Notes: generated by a model from the letters alone, not told the origin. 64,000 bases of DNA from an uncultured Pelagibacteraceae bacterium (GCA_902623215.1 CACNSS010000002.1:1-64000), one strand, 5' to 3'; shown: positions 17,139-26,614, counted from the first letter of the stretch. Program-made: numbers and translations.

Positions 17139-18002
17139 TTATTTTTGACATATATTACAAAAGAATGTTGATCTGTTTGAAATATTTTTTTTTAGAATAA
17201 TACCATTACAATCTCCTCTTTTACATTTAAACCCCTCTTTTTGATAAACTTTAAATTTTTTTTGAAATGATCCTTTGTTCCCGGTGATATGTTTAAAGTC
17301 TCTTATTGAAGACCCGCCTCTTTTTATAGCATTTAAAAGAACTGACTTTGTATTTTTAAGAATTTTTTTACACTCAACTTTATTGATAGATTTACCCTCT
17401 TTGACAGGGTTTATCTTGCTAAGATAAAGAATTTCACTAGCATATATATTTCCAATCCCAGATACAAAATTTTGATCTAAAAGAAGATTCTTAATTTTTT
17501 TTTTTTTATTTCTTAAATTATCATAGATATAACTTATATCAAAGTTGGGGTTAAAGGGTTCGGGACCTAATTTTTCAAATCTTTTTTCTAAAGAGTATTG
17601 ATCTTTTATAATTTCAAAGAAGCCAAACCTTCTAGGATCATTATATACCAATTTGAATTTATCAAAAAAAATTTCAATATGATTATGTTTATCAGGTAAT
17701 TTTGGAGAATTATAAAAACTTGTATTAGTTAAAAAATTTTTTTTATCAAGTTTCAAAAGATGAATTGTACCACTCATACCAAGATGAATTAACAATTTAT
17801 TGCTTCTAGATAAAAAAAGAATTAAATATTTCGAAAATCTATTAACATCTAAAATTGTTTGGTTTTCTAGAATTTTTTCAAAATTTTTAGGTACTTTAAT
17901 CCTTAAATTTCTATTCCTTACTATTACCTTTTTTATAGTTTTTTGTATTATTTTTTTATTTAATGATTGTCTTATAATTTCTACTTCTGGTAATTCTGGC
18001 AT
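17139..18002 (-). CDS. mutM: Formamidopyrimidine-DNA glycosylase (Fpg/MutM)
   Basis: Base-excision repair of 8-oxoguanine and FaPy with AP-lyase activity. The N-terminus is (M)PELPEVEIIRQSL, with catalytic Pro2 and Glu3; the helix-two-turn-helix has LLLDQNFVSGIGNIYASEIL; the C-terminal zinc finger uses the cysteines in FKCKRGDCNG and FFCNICQK. 287 aa. It transcribes away from ubiE with a 32-bp gap. Confidence 0.94.
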   Translation of the reverse strand: MPELPEVEIIRQSLNKKIIQKTIKKVIVRNRNLRIKVPKNFEKILENQTILDVNRFSKYLILFLSRSNKLLIHLGMSGTIHLLKLDKKNFLTNTSFYNSPKLPDKHNHIEIFFDKFKLVYNDPRRFGFFEIIKDQYSLEKRFEKLGPEPFNPNFDISYIYDNLRNKKKKIKNLLLDQNFVSGIGNIYASEILYLSKINPVKEGKSINKVECKKILKNTKSVLLNAIKRGGSSIRDFKHITGNKGSFQKKFKVYQKEGFKCKRGDCNGIILKKNISNRSTFFCNICQK

Positions 18003-18034
18003 TTCATACTATATTATTTGTATATTTAAATTTT

Positions 18035-18739
18035 ATGCAACAAGATCTTCAAAATAAAAAAGGACTAGTTCAAAGTGTCTTTAATCAAGTTTATGATCAA
18101 TATGATCTTATGAATGACCTAATGTCATTGGGTATTCATAGAATATGGAAAAAAAACTTATTAAATATGATGAATCCGTCTATCAACCAAAAGTTAATAG
18201 ATGTTGCCTGTGGAACTGGAGATATAGCCAAAATTTATCTAGATAATGTGGGAAAAAATGCTGATGTAACTTGTATTGATCCAAATAAAGGAATGATAAA
18301 TATTGCTAAAAAAAAATTACCTAAATATAAAAATCTAAAATGGTATATATCGTCAGCAGAAAGTTTACCTGTTTCAAGTAACTCTTTTGATTTTTATACG
18401 ATTAGCTTTGGATTAAGAAATACAAAAAATATAAAAAAATCATTGAAAGAAGCATACAGAGTTTTAAAACCAGGAGGCCGATTTTTATGTCTAGAATTTT
18501 CAAAAATTCAAAACACTAATTTAAATAAACTCTATAAAAATTATTCAAAGCTAATTCCAGAGATTGGAAAAATCGTTGTTGGAAAAAAAGAGCCTTACCA
18601 ATATTTGATTAAAAGTATTGAAAATTTTGTTAATCAATATGAGCTCATAGACTTAATGCACGAAAGCAAATTTGATAAGTGTGATTATACAAATTTGTCT
18701 GGTGGTATAGTTTCAATTCATAGTGGTTGGAAGATATAA
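18035..18739 (+). CDS. ubiE: Ubiquinone/menaquinone C-methyltransferase UbiE
   Basis: SAM-dependent ring C-methylation in quinone synthesis. The N-terminus VFNQVYDQYDLMNDLMSLGIHRIWKK is the UbiE hallmark; SAM motif I is VACGTGDIA near residue 56; LKPGGRFLCLEFS is the post-motif strand. 234 aa. Its stop overlaps the ubiB ATG (TAATG), so ubiE-ubiB are coupled. Confidence 0.94.
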   Translation: MQQDLQNKKGLVQSVFNQVYDQYDLMNDLMSLGIHRIWKKNLLNMMNPSINQKLIDVACGTGDIAKIYLDNVGKNADVTCIDPNKGMINIAKKKLPKYKNLKWYISSAESLPVSSNSFDFYTISFGLRNTKNIKKSLKEAYRVLKPGGRFLCLEFSKIQNTNLNKLYKNYSKLIPEIGKIVVGKKEPYQYLIKSIENFVNQYELIDLMHESKFDKCDYTNLSGGIVSIHSGWKI

Positions 18740-20307
18740 TGATCAAAAAATTAATAACATTATTTAAACTTGGAAGAAAAGTCGCAAAATCAGATATTTT
18801 GGATATAACCTCAAAATTTCAAAAGCCACCTTTGTCTATAAGAATTTTATTTAGAATTTTATCTTTCTCTTTTTCATCTAAAAATAATGAACGAGCAAAC
18901 AGTAATGAAGGAAAAGGGTTATCTAAATCTTTAGAGTCAATGGGTACAACTTTTATAAAACTAGGTCAATTCTTAGCAACAAGACCAGACATTATTGGCG
19001 AAACTTTATCGAAGGAACTTGAAAATCTTCAAGATAAATTGCCCGCTTTTTCCCAAGATCAAGCAAAAAGAATTATTAATGATGATTTGGGAGTTGATAC
19101 TTACAACTCAATTATTGATTTAAGCGAACCTGTTGCAGCTGCATCTATAGCTCAAGTCCATAAAGCTAAAATAGACGATAATGGGATAATAAAAGATGTT
19201 GCAATAAAAATTTTGCGCCCTGATATTAAAAAAATTTTCAATGATGAAATTGATGCTATTATGTTATTTGCATTCTTAATTGAATCTTTAATAAAAAAAA
19301 CAAAAAGATTAAAACTTGTAGAGGTAGTTTTTTTACTTAAAGAAATTACTAACCTTGAAATGGACCTAAGATTTGAGGCAGCTGCTGCAAATGAATACGC
19401 AGAAAACACAAAAAATGATATTGGTTTTAATGTTCCAAAAATTTACTGGAATTATACTAGTGAAAATGTAATGACACTAGACTGGGTAGAGGGTATTTCA
19501 ATTAGAGAAACTGAAGAGTTAAAAAAAAGGGAAGTAAATACAAAGAAATTAGCAGAAGATATTATTCAAAATTTTCTCAGACATGCTGTTAGAGACGGTT
19601 TTTTTCATGCTGATATGCACCAAGGAAACATTTTGATAGACAATGATGGCTATATTGTTCCTATTGATTTTGGAATTATGGGCAGGCTGGATAAAATGAG
19701 TAAAAGATTTTTAGCTGAAATACTCTTTGGTTTTATTCAAAGAGACTACAAAAAAGTTGCTGAAGTCCATTTAATTGCAGGTTTAGTGCCGAAAGATGTC
19801 CCCATAAATGATCTTGCTCAAGCTTTAAGGTCTATTGGTGAACCAATTTTTGGTCAAGCAGTTAAAGATATATCTGGTGGAAAATTACTAAAACAACTTT
19901 TTGATGTTACAGAAAAATTTAATATGCAAACACAACCACAATTATTAATGTTACAAAAAACAATGGTAGTAGTTGAAGGAGTAGCAAGAAAATTAAATCC
20001 TGAAACAAACATTTGGACTACATCTAAACCTATTCTTGAAAACTGGTTGAAAGAGACAAAAAACCCTATGACCACAATTAATGAAACAATTAATAGCACG
20101 TCAGAAGTAATAAAAAGATTACCAGAATTTCCAGAAATAATGGATAAAGCTAATCAGGCTCTTACCTTTCTAGCTAGTGGACAAATTCCTCAAAACTCAA
20201 ATTCTTATAATGCATTGAGCGACAAAAGATCTGAAATGGTGGCTTTCAGAAATCAATCTGTAATAGGTTTTTTATTGCTTGTAATTCTTGGTCTTCTAGT
20301 ATTTTAA
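18739..20307 (+). CDS. ubiB: UbiB-family ABC1 atypical kinase for ubiquinone synthesis
   Basis: Membrane-associated kinase-like ATPase that supports ubiquinone biosynthesis. KxGQ (FIKLGQFLATRPD), the Ala-rich loop PVAAASIAQVH that replaces a Gly-rich loop, VAIKILRP with the lysine, the catalytic FHADMHQGNILI and the metal-binding DFGIMGRL all appear in order, and one or two C-terminal helices (SVIGFLLLVILGLLVF) anchor it. The start at ATG 18739 (MIKKLITLF) overlaps the ubiE stop; the track start at 18727 lies inside ubiE. 522 aa. Confidence 0.94.
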   Translation: MIKKLITLFKLGRKVAKSDILDITSKFQKPPLSIRILFRILSFSFSSKNNERANSNEGKGLSKSLESMGTTFIKLGQFLATRPDIIGETLSKELENLQDKLPAFSQDQAKRIINDDLGVDTYNSIIDLSEPVAAASIAQVHKAKIDDNGIIKDVAIKILRPDIKKIFNDEIDAIMLFAFLIESLIKKTKRLKLVEVVFLLKEITNLEMDLRFEAAAANEYAENTKNDIGFNVPKIYWNYTSENVMTLDWVEGISIRETEELKKREVNTKKLAEDIIQNFLRHAVRDGFFHADMHQGNILIDNDGYIVPIDFGIMGRLDKMSKRFLAEILFGFIQRDYKKVAEVHLIAGLVPKDVPINDLAQALRSIGEPIFGQAVKDISGGKLLKQLFDVTEKFNMQTQPQLLMLQKTMVVVEGVARKLNPETNIWTTSKPILENWLKETKNPMTTINETINSTSEVIKRLPEFPEIMDKANQALTFLASGQIPQNSNSYNALSDKRSEMVAFRNQSVIGFLLLVILGLLVF

Positions 20308-20315
20308 TTCACAAA

Positions 20316-21521
20316 ATGAAAAATTTAGCTAACAAAAAGATTTTATTTGTAATTTGTGGAGGAATCTCCGCATATAAAAGTTTAGAATTAATAAGATTAT
20401 TTAGGAAAAATAAAGCCGATATAAAAACAATTTTAACAAAGAGTGCTAAAAAATTTGTAACTCCCTTGTCGATCGCTTCATTATCACAAGGGAAAGTTTA
20501 CGAAGACCTTTTCAGCATAGAAAATGAGTTAGAAATGGACCACATTGCTTTATCAAGATGGGCTGATGTAATTATTGTTGCTCCTGTAACTGCAAATACT
20601 ATTTCAAAACTTGCCTCTGGAAATGCTGAAGATTTAGCTTCAACTGTTATTCTAGCATCTAATAAGCAAGTTTATTTGGCTCCAGCAATGAATGTAAGAA
20701 TGTGGGAACATCAATCTACTAAAAACAATTTAAAAAATTTAACAAGTTACGGTTATAAAGTTATAGGTCCTATTAATGGTGATATGGCATGTGGAGAGTA
20801 TGGTGAGGGCAAAATGTCTGAACCAATCGAAATATTTAATGAAATCCAAAATTTTCTTGAAATTAGGGATAAAAATAAGAAGATTAAAGCTTTGATTACC
20901 GCAGGTCCAACAAATGAATACATCGATCCAATAAGATTTATTTCAAATAAATCAAGTGGTAAGCAAGGTTATGAAATTGCAAAATCCTTACATAAGAGAG
21001 GATTTGATACAACTTTAATATCAGGTCCAACTAATCTAGATATAGATCAAGAAATTAAACTTATAAAAGTCGAAACAGCAGATGAAATGTTTAAAGCTAC
21101 TCAAAAAAATTTACCAACGGATATTGCAATATTTTCAGCTGCAGTTGCTGATTTTAAGATTGATGTAAAAAGTAAAGATAAAATAAAAAAAAAAGAAAGC
21201 ATAAATATCAAATTAGAAAGAAATGTTGATATCCTGAATTATATTTCAAATCATAATTCAATGAGACCAAAACTAGTTATTGGTTTTGCAGCTGAAACAA
21301 AAAATTTAGACTCGTATGCCATGAAAAAACTTAAAAATAAAAACTGTGATTGGATTGTCGCAAATGATGTGTCTAAAAAAAATATTGGTTTTGATAGTGA
21401 TTATAACGAAGTTACAATTCATTATAATGATCCTAAAAAGAAAAGAGAGATACTTTCATACAAAAAAAAATCTGAAATCTCAGAGGAGATTGTTGATAGA
21501 ATTGTCAATCACATAATTTAA
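20316..21521 (+). CDS. coaBC: Bifunctional phosphopantothenoylcysteine decarboxylase/synthetase
   Basis: Two consecutive coenzyme A steps. The N-terminal flavoprotein (CoaC) shows GGISAYKSLELIR, the active-site His in MDHIALSRWAD, PAMNVRMW and ACGEYGEGKM; the C-terminal CoaB half begins with ITAGPTNEYIDPIRFISNKSSGKQG. 401 aa. Eight bp after ubiB, and the last base of its stop is the first of the dut ATG, as in other alphaproteobacterial ubiE-ubiB-coaBC-dut clusters. Confidence 0.96.
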   Translation: MKNLANKKILFVICGGISAYKSLELIRLFRKNKADIKTILTKSAKKFVTPLSIASLSQGKVYEDLFSIENELEMDHIALSRWADVIIVAPVTANTISKLASGNAEDLASTVILASNKQVYLAPAMNVRMWEHQSTKNNLKNLTSYGYKVIGPINGDMACGEYGEGKMSEPIEIFNEIQNFLEIRDKNKKIKALITAGPTNEYIDPIRFISNKSSGKQGYEIAKSLHKRGFDTTLISGPTNLDIDQEIKLIKVETADEMFKATQKNLPTDIAIFSAAVADFKIDVKSKDKIKKKESINIKLERNVDILNYISNHNSMRPKLVIGFAAETKNLDSYAMKKLKNKNCDWIVANDVSKKNIGFDSDYNEVTIHYNDPKKKREILSYKKKSEISEEIVDRIVNHII

Positions 21522-21958
21522 TGGTCAAAGTATTAATTAAAAAACTTGATCCTAAGGTTACTCTTCCATCTTATAAGACTAAAGGAGCTTCGGGTGTGGA
21601 TCTAATTGCTTTTGTGAAGGAAAAAATAGTAATTAAACCACAAACCTCAGCCTTAATTCCAACAGGATTATCCGTCGCTTTCTCTGAGGATTATGAGATA
21701 CAAATAAGGCCGCGTTCTGGCTTAGCAGCTAAAAATAATATTAGTGTCTTAAATAGCCCTGGAACTATTGATAGTGATTATAGAGGTGAGTTAAAAATTA
21801 TCATATTTAATCATAGTAATCATGATTTTATTGTTAATAATAATGATAGAGTCGCACAAATGGTTTTAACCCCTATTGCAAAGATGGAATTAGAGGAAGC
21901 AAATGAATTGCCCGAGACTTTAAGAGGAGAGGGTGGATTTGGCTCAACAGGTAAATGA
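21521..21958 (+). CDS. dut: Deoxyuridine triphosphatase
   Basis: Trimeric dUTPase removing dUTP and supplying dUMP. All five motifs are visible: GVDLIAF, RPRSGLA, GTIDSDYRGEL, RVAQMVLTP and the C-terminal RGEGGFGSTG. 145 aa is standard. It overlaps the MoeB/ThiF-like gene by 4 bp (ATGA). Confidence 0.97.
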   Translation: MVKVLIKKLDPKVTLPSYKTKGASGVDLIAFVKEKIVIKPQTSALIPTGLSVAFSEDYEIQIRPRSGLAAKNNISVLNSPGTIDSDYRGELKIIIFNHSNHDFIVNNNDRVAQMVLTPIAKMELEEANELPETLRGEGGFGSTGK

Positions 21959-22701
21959 GTCAAAATTTAAATAAAAGCCAGGTTGCGAGATACTCAAGAC
22001 AAATAATCTTAAAGAATATTGGTGCTTTAGGTCAAAAAAAAATAATTAAATCTAAAGTTCTTATCATTGGAATAGGGGGTTTAGGTTGTTCTGTTGCAGA
22101 ATTTCTTACTAGAGCAGGTGTGGGTAATCTTGGGATAATTGACTTCGATAATGTAGATATAACCAATATTCATCGTCAAAGCCTTTATGATGTAAAAGAT
22201 ATCAGAAAGTCAAAAGTTATAGTGGCAAAAAAAAAATTACATAAAATTAATTCAAATACAAAAGTTAATTGTTACAAAGTTAAACTTAATAAGGGCAATA
22301 TTAAAAATATAATAAGTAAATATGATTATATCATAGATGGATCAGATAACTTTAAAACTAAATTCTTAGTAAATGATTATTGTAAAAAAACAAAAAAATT
22401 TCTTGTTGTAGGAGCTATAAGTAAATTTGATGGACATATCTTTACTTTTAATTTTAAAAATAAAAACACGCCATGCATAAGATCCTTTTTTCAAGAAAAA
22501 GAAATCTCAGATGATATTTTAAATTGTGAATATGGGGGTGTTTTAGGAACAGTTGCTGGTATAATTGGTACAATTCAAGCTAATGAGATATTAAAAAAAA
22601 TTTTAAACATTGGTAAAAATTTAAATGGATATATTCTAATACTTGATTTACTAAATCTAAGTTTCAGAAAGGTTAAATTAAAAAAAATTAAAGATATCTA
22701 A
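21955..22701 (+). CDS. MoeB/ThiF/HesA-type adenylyltransferase lacking most zinc cysteines
   Basis: E1-like enzyme that adenylates the C-terminal Gly-Gly of a sulfur carrier protein (MoaD or ThiS type). YSRQIILKNIGALGQ, the nucleotide loop IGIGGLGCSVAEFLTRAGVG, DFDNVDITNIHRQ and DGSDNFKTKFLVND are canonical. The zinc site of MoeB/ThiF (two CxxC pairs) is mostly gone: the first pair reads PCIRSF and the C-terminal pair is absent. The Cys in LNCEYGGVLG, often catalytic, is kept. 248 aa. Which carrier it serves cannot be told. Confidence 0.88.
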   Translation: MSQNLNKSQVARYSRQIILKNIGALGQKKIIKSKVLIIGIGGLGCSVAEFLTRAGVGNLGIIDFDNVDITNIHRQSLYDVKDIRKSKVIVAKKKLHKINSNTKVNCYKVKLNKGNIKNIISKYDYIIDGSDNFKTKFLVNDYCKKTKKFLVVGAISKFDGHIFTFNFKNKNTPCIRSFFQEKEISDDILNCEYGGVLGTVAGIIGTIQANEILKKILNIGKNLNGYILILDLLNLSFRKVKLKKIKDI

Positions 22702-22704
22702 ATA

Positions 22705-23151
22705 ATGCTACAAAAAATAATATTATTACTTATTTTAACATTTTTTTATTTATCTAATTCTTTTGCGAATGAAATTTTTCTATCTTTAAAAAAAAATAAG
22801 GTCAATGTCAGATATGGACCTAGCTTAGAGTCACCTATAAAATATATATATAAGAAAGTTAATCTCCCAATAAAACAAATTGATAAAAATGAAAACTTTC
22901 GAAGGATTATTGATGTAAAAAATAATAGCGGCTGGATACATGTTTCACAACTAAAACAAGTAAATTCAATTATACCCCTTAAGGATAAAATTTTATTTCA
23001 AAAACCATCTAACTTTTCAAAACCTTTAGCAAAAATCAAAAAAGATAGAGTATTAATTGTTAAAAGATGTAATGAAAATTGGTGTCAGATTAAAACATCC
23101 AAATTTAAAGGATGGATTAAAAACACCGATATTTGGGGAAAAATTAAATAA
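22705..23151 (+). CDS. Secreted bacterial SH3-like domain protein
   Basis: A 148-aa exported protein: signal peptide MLQKIILLLILTFFYLSNSFA, then an SH3b core with KVNVRYGPSLESPI and GWIHVSQL, then a second SH3-like half ending GWIKNTDIWG. Such periplasmic proteins usually bind peptidoglycan or stem peptides. Position at the end of the ubiE-to-moeB run is the only context. A precise role cannot be assigned. Confidence 0.8.
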   Translation: MLQKIILLLILTFFYLSNSFANEIFLSLKKNKVNVRYGPSLESPIKYIYKKVNLPIKQIDKNENFRRIIDVKNNSGWIHVSQLKQVNSIIPLKDKILFQKPSNFSKPLAKIKKDRVLIVKRCNENWCQIKTSKFKGWIKNTDIWGKIK

Positions 23152-23166
23152 CTTTAAAATATTCAG

Positions 23167-23346
23167 TTATTTTTGTTGCACACACACGTCTTTGATTACT
23201 GGCATATTTGCACAATCGCCACATTTAGTTTTTTGCACAATACAACCATCATCAAGAACTTCAACATCAACAACTTTATCACATTTGGAACAAGTTGAAG
23301 AGATTGTAAGCCCACATTTTTTACAATTATAATTTTCAATTTGCAT
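23167..23346 (-). CDS. 59-aa Cys-rich zinc-ribbon-like mini-protein
   Basis: One codon under the ORF-track cutoff. The minus strand from ATG 23346 reads MQIENYNCKKCGLTISSTC..., with CxxC pairs at 8/11, 19/22 and 42/45 and single Cys at 35 and 55, ending VCVQQK. Eight cysteines in 59 residues with regular CxxC spacing is strong evidence for coding, against the Cys-poor ORFs the track lists here in other frames. It looks like a zinc ribbon or a small iron- or zinc-binding protein; the metal is unknown. A near-consensus Fur box lies 77-95 bp upstream, which favours an iron-linked role by inference. Confidence 0.85.
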   Translation of the reverse strand: MQIENYNCKKCGLTISSTCSKCDKVVDVEVLDDGCIVQKTKCGDCANMPVIKDVCVQQK

Positions 23347-23422
23347 GTGTACAAAAATAATATGATGAAAAATGCTTTCAAGAAAAATCTATGAGAACAA
23401 TTATCATTAGCACATTTTTTTT

Positions 23423-23441
23423 GATAATGATAATTATTATC
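23423..23441. promoter_or_regulatory. Fur box (18 of 19 match)
   Basis: GATAATGATAATTATTATC matches the classical 19-bp Fur consensus GATAATGATAATCATTATC at 18 positions. Three overlapping hexamers make up the box, and further ATTATC hexamers flank it at 23400-23405 and 23446-23451. It lies in the gap between the DUF2061 gene stop and the start of the Cys-rich mini-protein, so it most likely controls the latter. Confidence 0.75.
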
Positions 23442-23484
23442 AAGAATTATCTTAAAAAACGAATTATGATTTTTTTAAAAATCT

Positions 23485-23724
23485 TTAATTTTTCGACTTG
23501 CTTGCCCACCATTTATCTAAAATGAAATACCAAACGGAGTTAGCTATTGGTTCAACAATCGCATCAGTCAATGCAATCATAAAAGAAACGTCAGCGACTA
23601 ACATTAAAACAGTTATAGCTATCGCAAAGTGACCAATTGTATAGATTATTGTTCTAAGGATAGAACCTTTATTATTTTGGTAAATATTACCTGCTGCTTT
23701 AAATATTCCGCTAGTTATTTCCAT
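23485..23724 (-). CDS. DUF2061-family membrane protein
   Basis: A 79-aa protein with the DUF2061 pattern SILRTIIYTIGHFAIAITVL and AIVEPIANSVWYFILDKWW, two membrane helices. The family is widespread in marine bacteria with no assigned function. Its start overlaps the end of the hydroxylase-like gene by 14 bp, so the two are translated together. Confidence 0.82.
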   Translation of the reverse strand: MEITSGIFKAAGNIYQNNKGSILRTIIYTIGHFAIAITVLMLVADVSFMIALTDAIVEPIANSVWYFILDKWWASKSKN

Positions 23725-24322
23725 TTTGTTCCTTAAAAGGGCTTTCTAGAACGCAAGCTACTAAGTGAATCCTAGCCTGTTCCCCACCATTAAAGAAATT
23801 ATGATATTTTGTGTTGTTGGTTATCCAAACTTTACCATCAGCAGGGAGATGTTTTGCAACATTCTCGATTACCATCGAACAACCCTTGTTGGTAATAATT
23901 GGTACGTGCAGCCTACACTCTGGGTCTTTATGCCAGCTGAGTGTTGACCTTGGCTCTTTTAACAAAAGTCTTACTCTACCCAGTTTAAATCTTTTACTTA
24001 ACGTGTCATAAACTTCCTTAAAATAAGTATTCTCAAATTCAGGGATTAATTGAGTATATTTAGACTCGTCTATATCAACATCTCTACAAACTTCTTTTCC
24101 AGTTTCATCTGCTATAGTCCAATATTTACCTCGAATATTATTTCCTTCAATAGAGCTTTTGTCGTTTGGAATTTGGTTTAATGATATTGCACCAAAGTGT
24201 GTTACTCCAGGAGAGTTAAATTTTTTAGCTTTTAAAATTTTATCTAAATCTTCCCTTAATCTTGTGATATCAAAATTAAGGTCTGGGACCTCATAAAAAT
24301 CATCGAAAGTTACTGATGGCAT
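23711..24322 (-). CDS. Aspartyl/asparaginyl beta-hydroxylase-like 2OG-Fe(II) oxygenase
   Basis: A 203-aa cupin-type oxygenase. The iron facial triad is visible as SWHKDPECRLHVPI (HxD) and the distal His in TKYHNFFNGG, with the 2-oxoglutarate Arg likely in QARIHLV. The length and the WITNNTKYHNFFN block match the compact Asp/Asn hydroxylase-like proteins common in marine bacteria and their phages. The substrate (protein side chain or small molecule) is unknown. It is translationally coupled to DUF2061 and lies 21 bp downstream of katG on the same strand. Confidence 0.8.
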   Translation of the reverse strand: MPSVTFDDFYEVPDLNFDITRLREDLDKILKAKKFNSPGVTHFGAISLNQIPNDKSSIEGNNIRGKYWTIADETGKEVCRDVDIDESKYTQLIPEFENTYFKEVYDTLSKRFKLGRVRLLLKEPRSTLSWHKDPECRLHVPIITNKGCSMVIENVAKHLPADGKVWITNNTKYHNFFNGGEQARIHLVACVLESPFKEQNGNN

Positions 24323-24343
24323 AAAATAATCATATAGTCTTTG

Positions 24344-26581
24344 TTAATTCAATTTCAAATCAAATCTGTCCGAATTCATTACTTTAACCCACGCTGCGAT
24401 AAAATCGTTAATAAATTTATCACCTGAGTCCTCACATGCATAAACTTCTGCTAATGCTCTTAATTGAGAATTTGACCCAAAAATTAAATCAACTCTTGTC
24501 GCTTTCCATTTAATTTTTTGAGTTTTTCTGTCTTTCCCGACAAAAGTCTGCTCTGATTTATCTTCTTCTTCCCAAGTGGTATTCATATCTAGTAAGTTTA
24601 TGAAATAATCATTTGTCAGGTAACCAGGTCTTTTTGTAAAAACACCATGTTCTGAATTGTCATAATTAGTGTCTAAAACTCTCATTCCACCTATTAGAGC
24701 TGTCATTTCAGGCGCTGTTAAACCCATCAACTGAGCCTTATCTACTAATTTTTCTTCAGCAGAAACATTTGAAGCTCCACCATTCAAGTAATTTCTAAAG
24801 CCATCTGCTTGTGGTTCTAGAAGGCCAAATGAATTAATATCAGTTTGGTCTTGTCTAGCATCTCCTCTTCCTGCTGAAAATGGAACTTTAACTTTATAAC
24901 CAGCTTTTTTTGCGGCCATTTCGACTCCAACACCACCTGCTAGTACAATTAAGTCAGCCATTGAAACACTTTTTTTATTACTGTCAAATTTACTTTTGAT
25001 TTTACTCAAGGCTTTAATCACATTTGATAACTTCTTAGGATTATTAACTTTCCAATTTTTTTGGGGCTCTAACATTATCCTTGCACCATTAGCACCACCT
25101 CTTTTATCTGATCCTCTAAAAGTTGACGCTGATGCCCAAGCGGTTGATACTAAATCTGAAATTGATATTTTTAATTTAGAAATTTTATTTTTCAAATCTT
25201 TAATATCTTTTGACTTGAGTTTATATTTTGGTTTATCTATTGGGTCTTGCCAAATTAACTGTTCTTTTGGAACTTCACTACCAAGATAACAAACTCTGGG
25301 ACCCATATCTCTGTGAGTTAACTTGAACCAAGCTCTTGCAAAAGCATCATGAAACTCTTTTGGGTTTTGATGAAAATGTTTTGTAATAGGGCCATAACTT
25401 GGATCAACTTTCATTGAGATATCAGTTGTTTGCATCATTGGTGGGTGTAGCACACCTTTCTTATGTGCATCAGGAACCATTTTAATTTCTTGACCATTTT
25501 TCTTAGGCGTCCATTGGTGAGCACCAGCAGGGCTTTTTGTAAGCTCCCATTCATGTCCATATAAACAATCTAAATAGCCCATGTCCCATCTAATGGGATT
25601 TTGAGTCCAGGCACCCTCAATACCACTGCTTATTGTATCAACACCTTTTCCAGATTTGTAACCACTATTCCATCCAGTAGACTGGTCTTGAAGTTTTGAG
25701 GCCTCAGGATCAGGACCCTTAAATGATTCAGATGCTGCACCATGCGATTTTCCAAACGTATGTCCTCCAGCAACTAATGCAGCTGTCTCATAATCATTCA
25801 TAGCCATTCTGCCAAATGTCTCTCTAATATCATGTGCTGCAAGTTTTGGATCTGGATTAGCATCAGGACCTTGGGGGTTAACATAAATTAAACCCATATG
25901 TGAAGCACCTAATGGTTGTTCTAAATCTCTTTTTCCACTATACCTCTCAACACCTAACATTTCTTTTTCCGAGCCCCAATAGATATCATCTTCTGGCTCC
26001 CAAATGTCTGTTCTACCAGCTCCAAAACCAAAAGTTTTGAAACCCATTGAGTCTAACGCAACATTACCAACAAGTATAAATAAATCAGCCCATGAAATTT
26101 TTCTTCCATACTTCTTTTTGATCGGCCATAAAAGCAATCTAGCTTTATCCAAATTCACATTATCTGGCCAAGAATTAAGAGGAGCAAATCTTTGATTACC
26201 TGTTCCAGCTCCACCTCTACCATCACCAGTTCTGTAAGTTCCTGCAGCGTGCCAAGCAAGCCTAATAAAGAGTGGTCCATAATGACCGTAATCAGCTGGC
26301 CACCACTCTTGTGAGTCAGTCATTAATTTTTTTAAATCTTTTTTCAGTGCTTTATAATTGAGTTTTTTAAACTCTTTAGCGTAACTAAATTTTTTATCCA
26401 TAGGGTTAGATAAATTTGAGTGCTGACTAAGAATTTTAAGATTTAGGCTATTAGGCCAAAAATCTCTCACCGTTTGTCCCCGACCTGCAGAAAACTTTGC
26501 AGGTGTTCCTGTCCCCGTAAAAGGACATTTGCTCATTTGATTTGCTTTAAAAGATTTATCTTTAAAATTTTCAGTACTCAT
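24344..26581 (-). CDS. katG: Catalase-peroxidase
   Basis: Bifunctional haem enzyme removing hydrogen peroxide. The distal site [18 protein letters not shown] includes the Trp of the Met-Tyr-Trp crosslink; the Tyr is in [10 protein letters not shown] and the Met in [10 protein letters not shown]; the proximal His is in [12 protein letters not shown]. The second, haem-free domain begins near 440 and is complete. 745 aa is full length. A Shine-Dalgarno AAGGA precedes ATG 26581. A consensus promoter with an Irr-type operator in its spacer lies 34-62 bp upstream, so iron or haem control is likely. Confidence 0.97.
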   Translation of the reverse strand: MSTENFKDKSFKANQMSKCPFTGTGTPAKFSAGRGQTVRDFWPNSLNLKILSQHSNLSNPMDKKFSYAKEFKKLNYKALKKDLKKLMTDSQEWWPADYGHYGPLFIRLAWHAAGTYRTGDGRGGAGTGNQRFAPLNSWPDNVNLDKARLLLWPIKKKYGRKISWADLFILVGNVALDSMGFKTFGFGAGRTDIWEPEDDIYWGSEKEMLGVERYSGKRDLEQPLGASHMGLIYVNPQGPDANPDPKLAAHDIRETFGRMAMNDYETAALVAGGHTFGKSHGAASESFKGPDPEASKLQDQSTGWNSGYKSGKGVDTISSGIEGAWTQNPIRWDMGYLDCLYGHEWELTKSPAGAHQWTPKKNGQEIKMVPDAHKKGVLHPPMMQTTDISMKVDPSYGPITKHFHQNPKEFHDAFARAWFKLTHRDMGPRVCYLGSEVPKEQLIWQDPIDKPKYKLKSKDIKDLKNKISKLKISISDLVSTAWASASTFRGSDKRGGANGARIMLEPQKNWKVNNPKKLSNVIKALSKIKSKFDSNKKSVSMADLIVLAGGVGVEMAAKKAGYKVKVPFSAGRGDARQDQTDINSFGLLEPQADGFRNYLNGGASNVSAEEKLVDKAQLMGLTAPEMTALIGGMRVLDTNYDNSEHGVFTKRPGYLTNDYFINLLDMNTTWEEEDKSEQTFVGKDRKTQKIKWKATRVDLIFGSNSQLRALAEVYACEDSGDKFINDFIAAWVKVMNSDRFDLKLN

Positions 26582-26614
26582 TATTTTTCCTTAGATTAGT
26601 TCGTTATAAAGTGT

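Noticed and set aside
23057-23381. Track ORFs at 23057 (+) and 23196 (-) in the SH3/Cys-protein interval
   Set aside because: Both are other-frame shadows; the minus frame starting at 23346 has regular CxxC pairs and is the better gene model.
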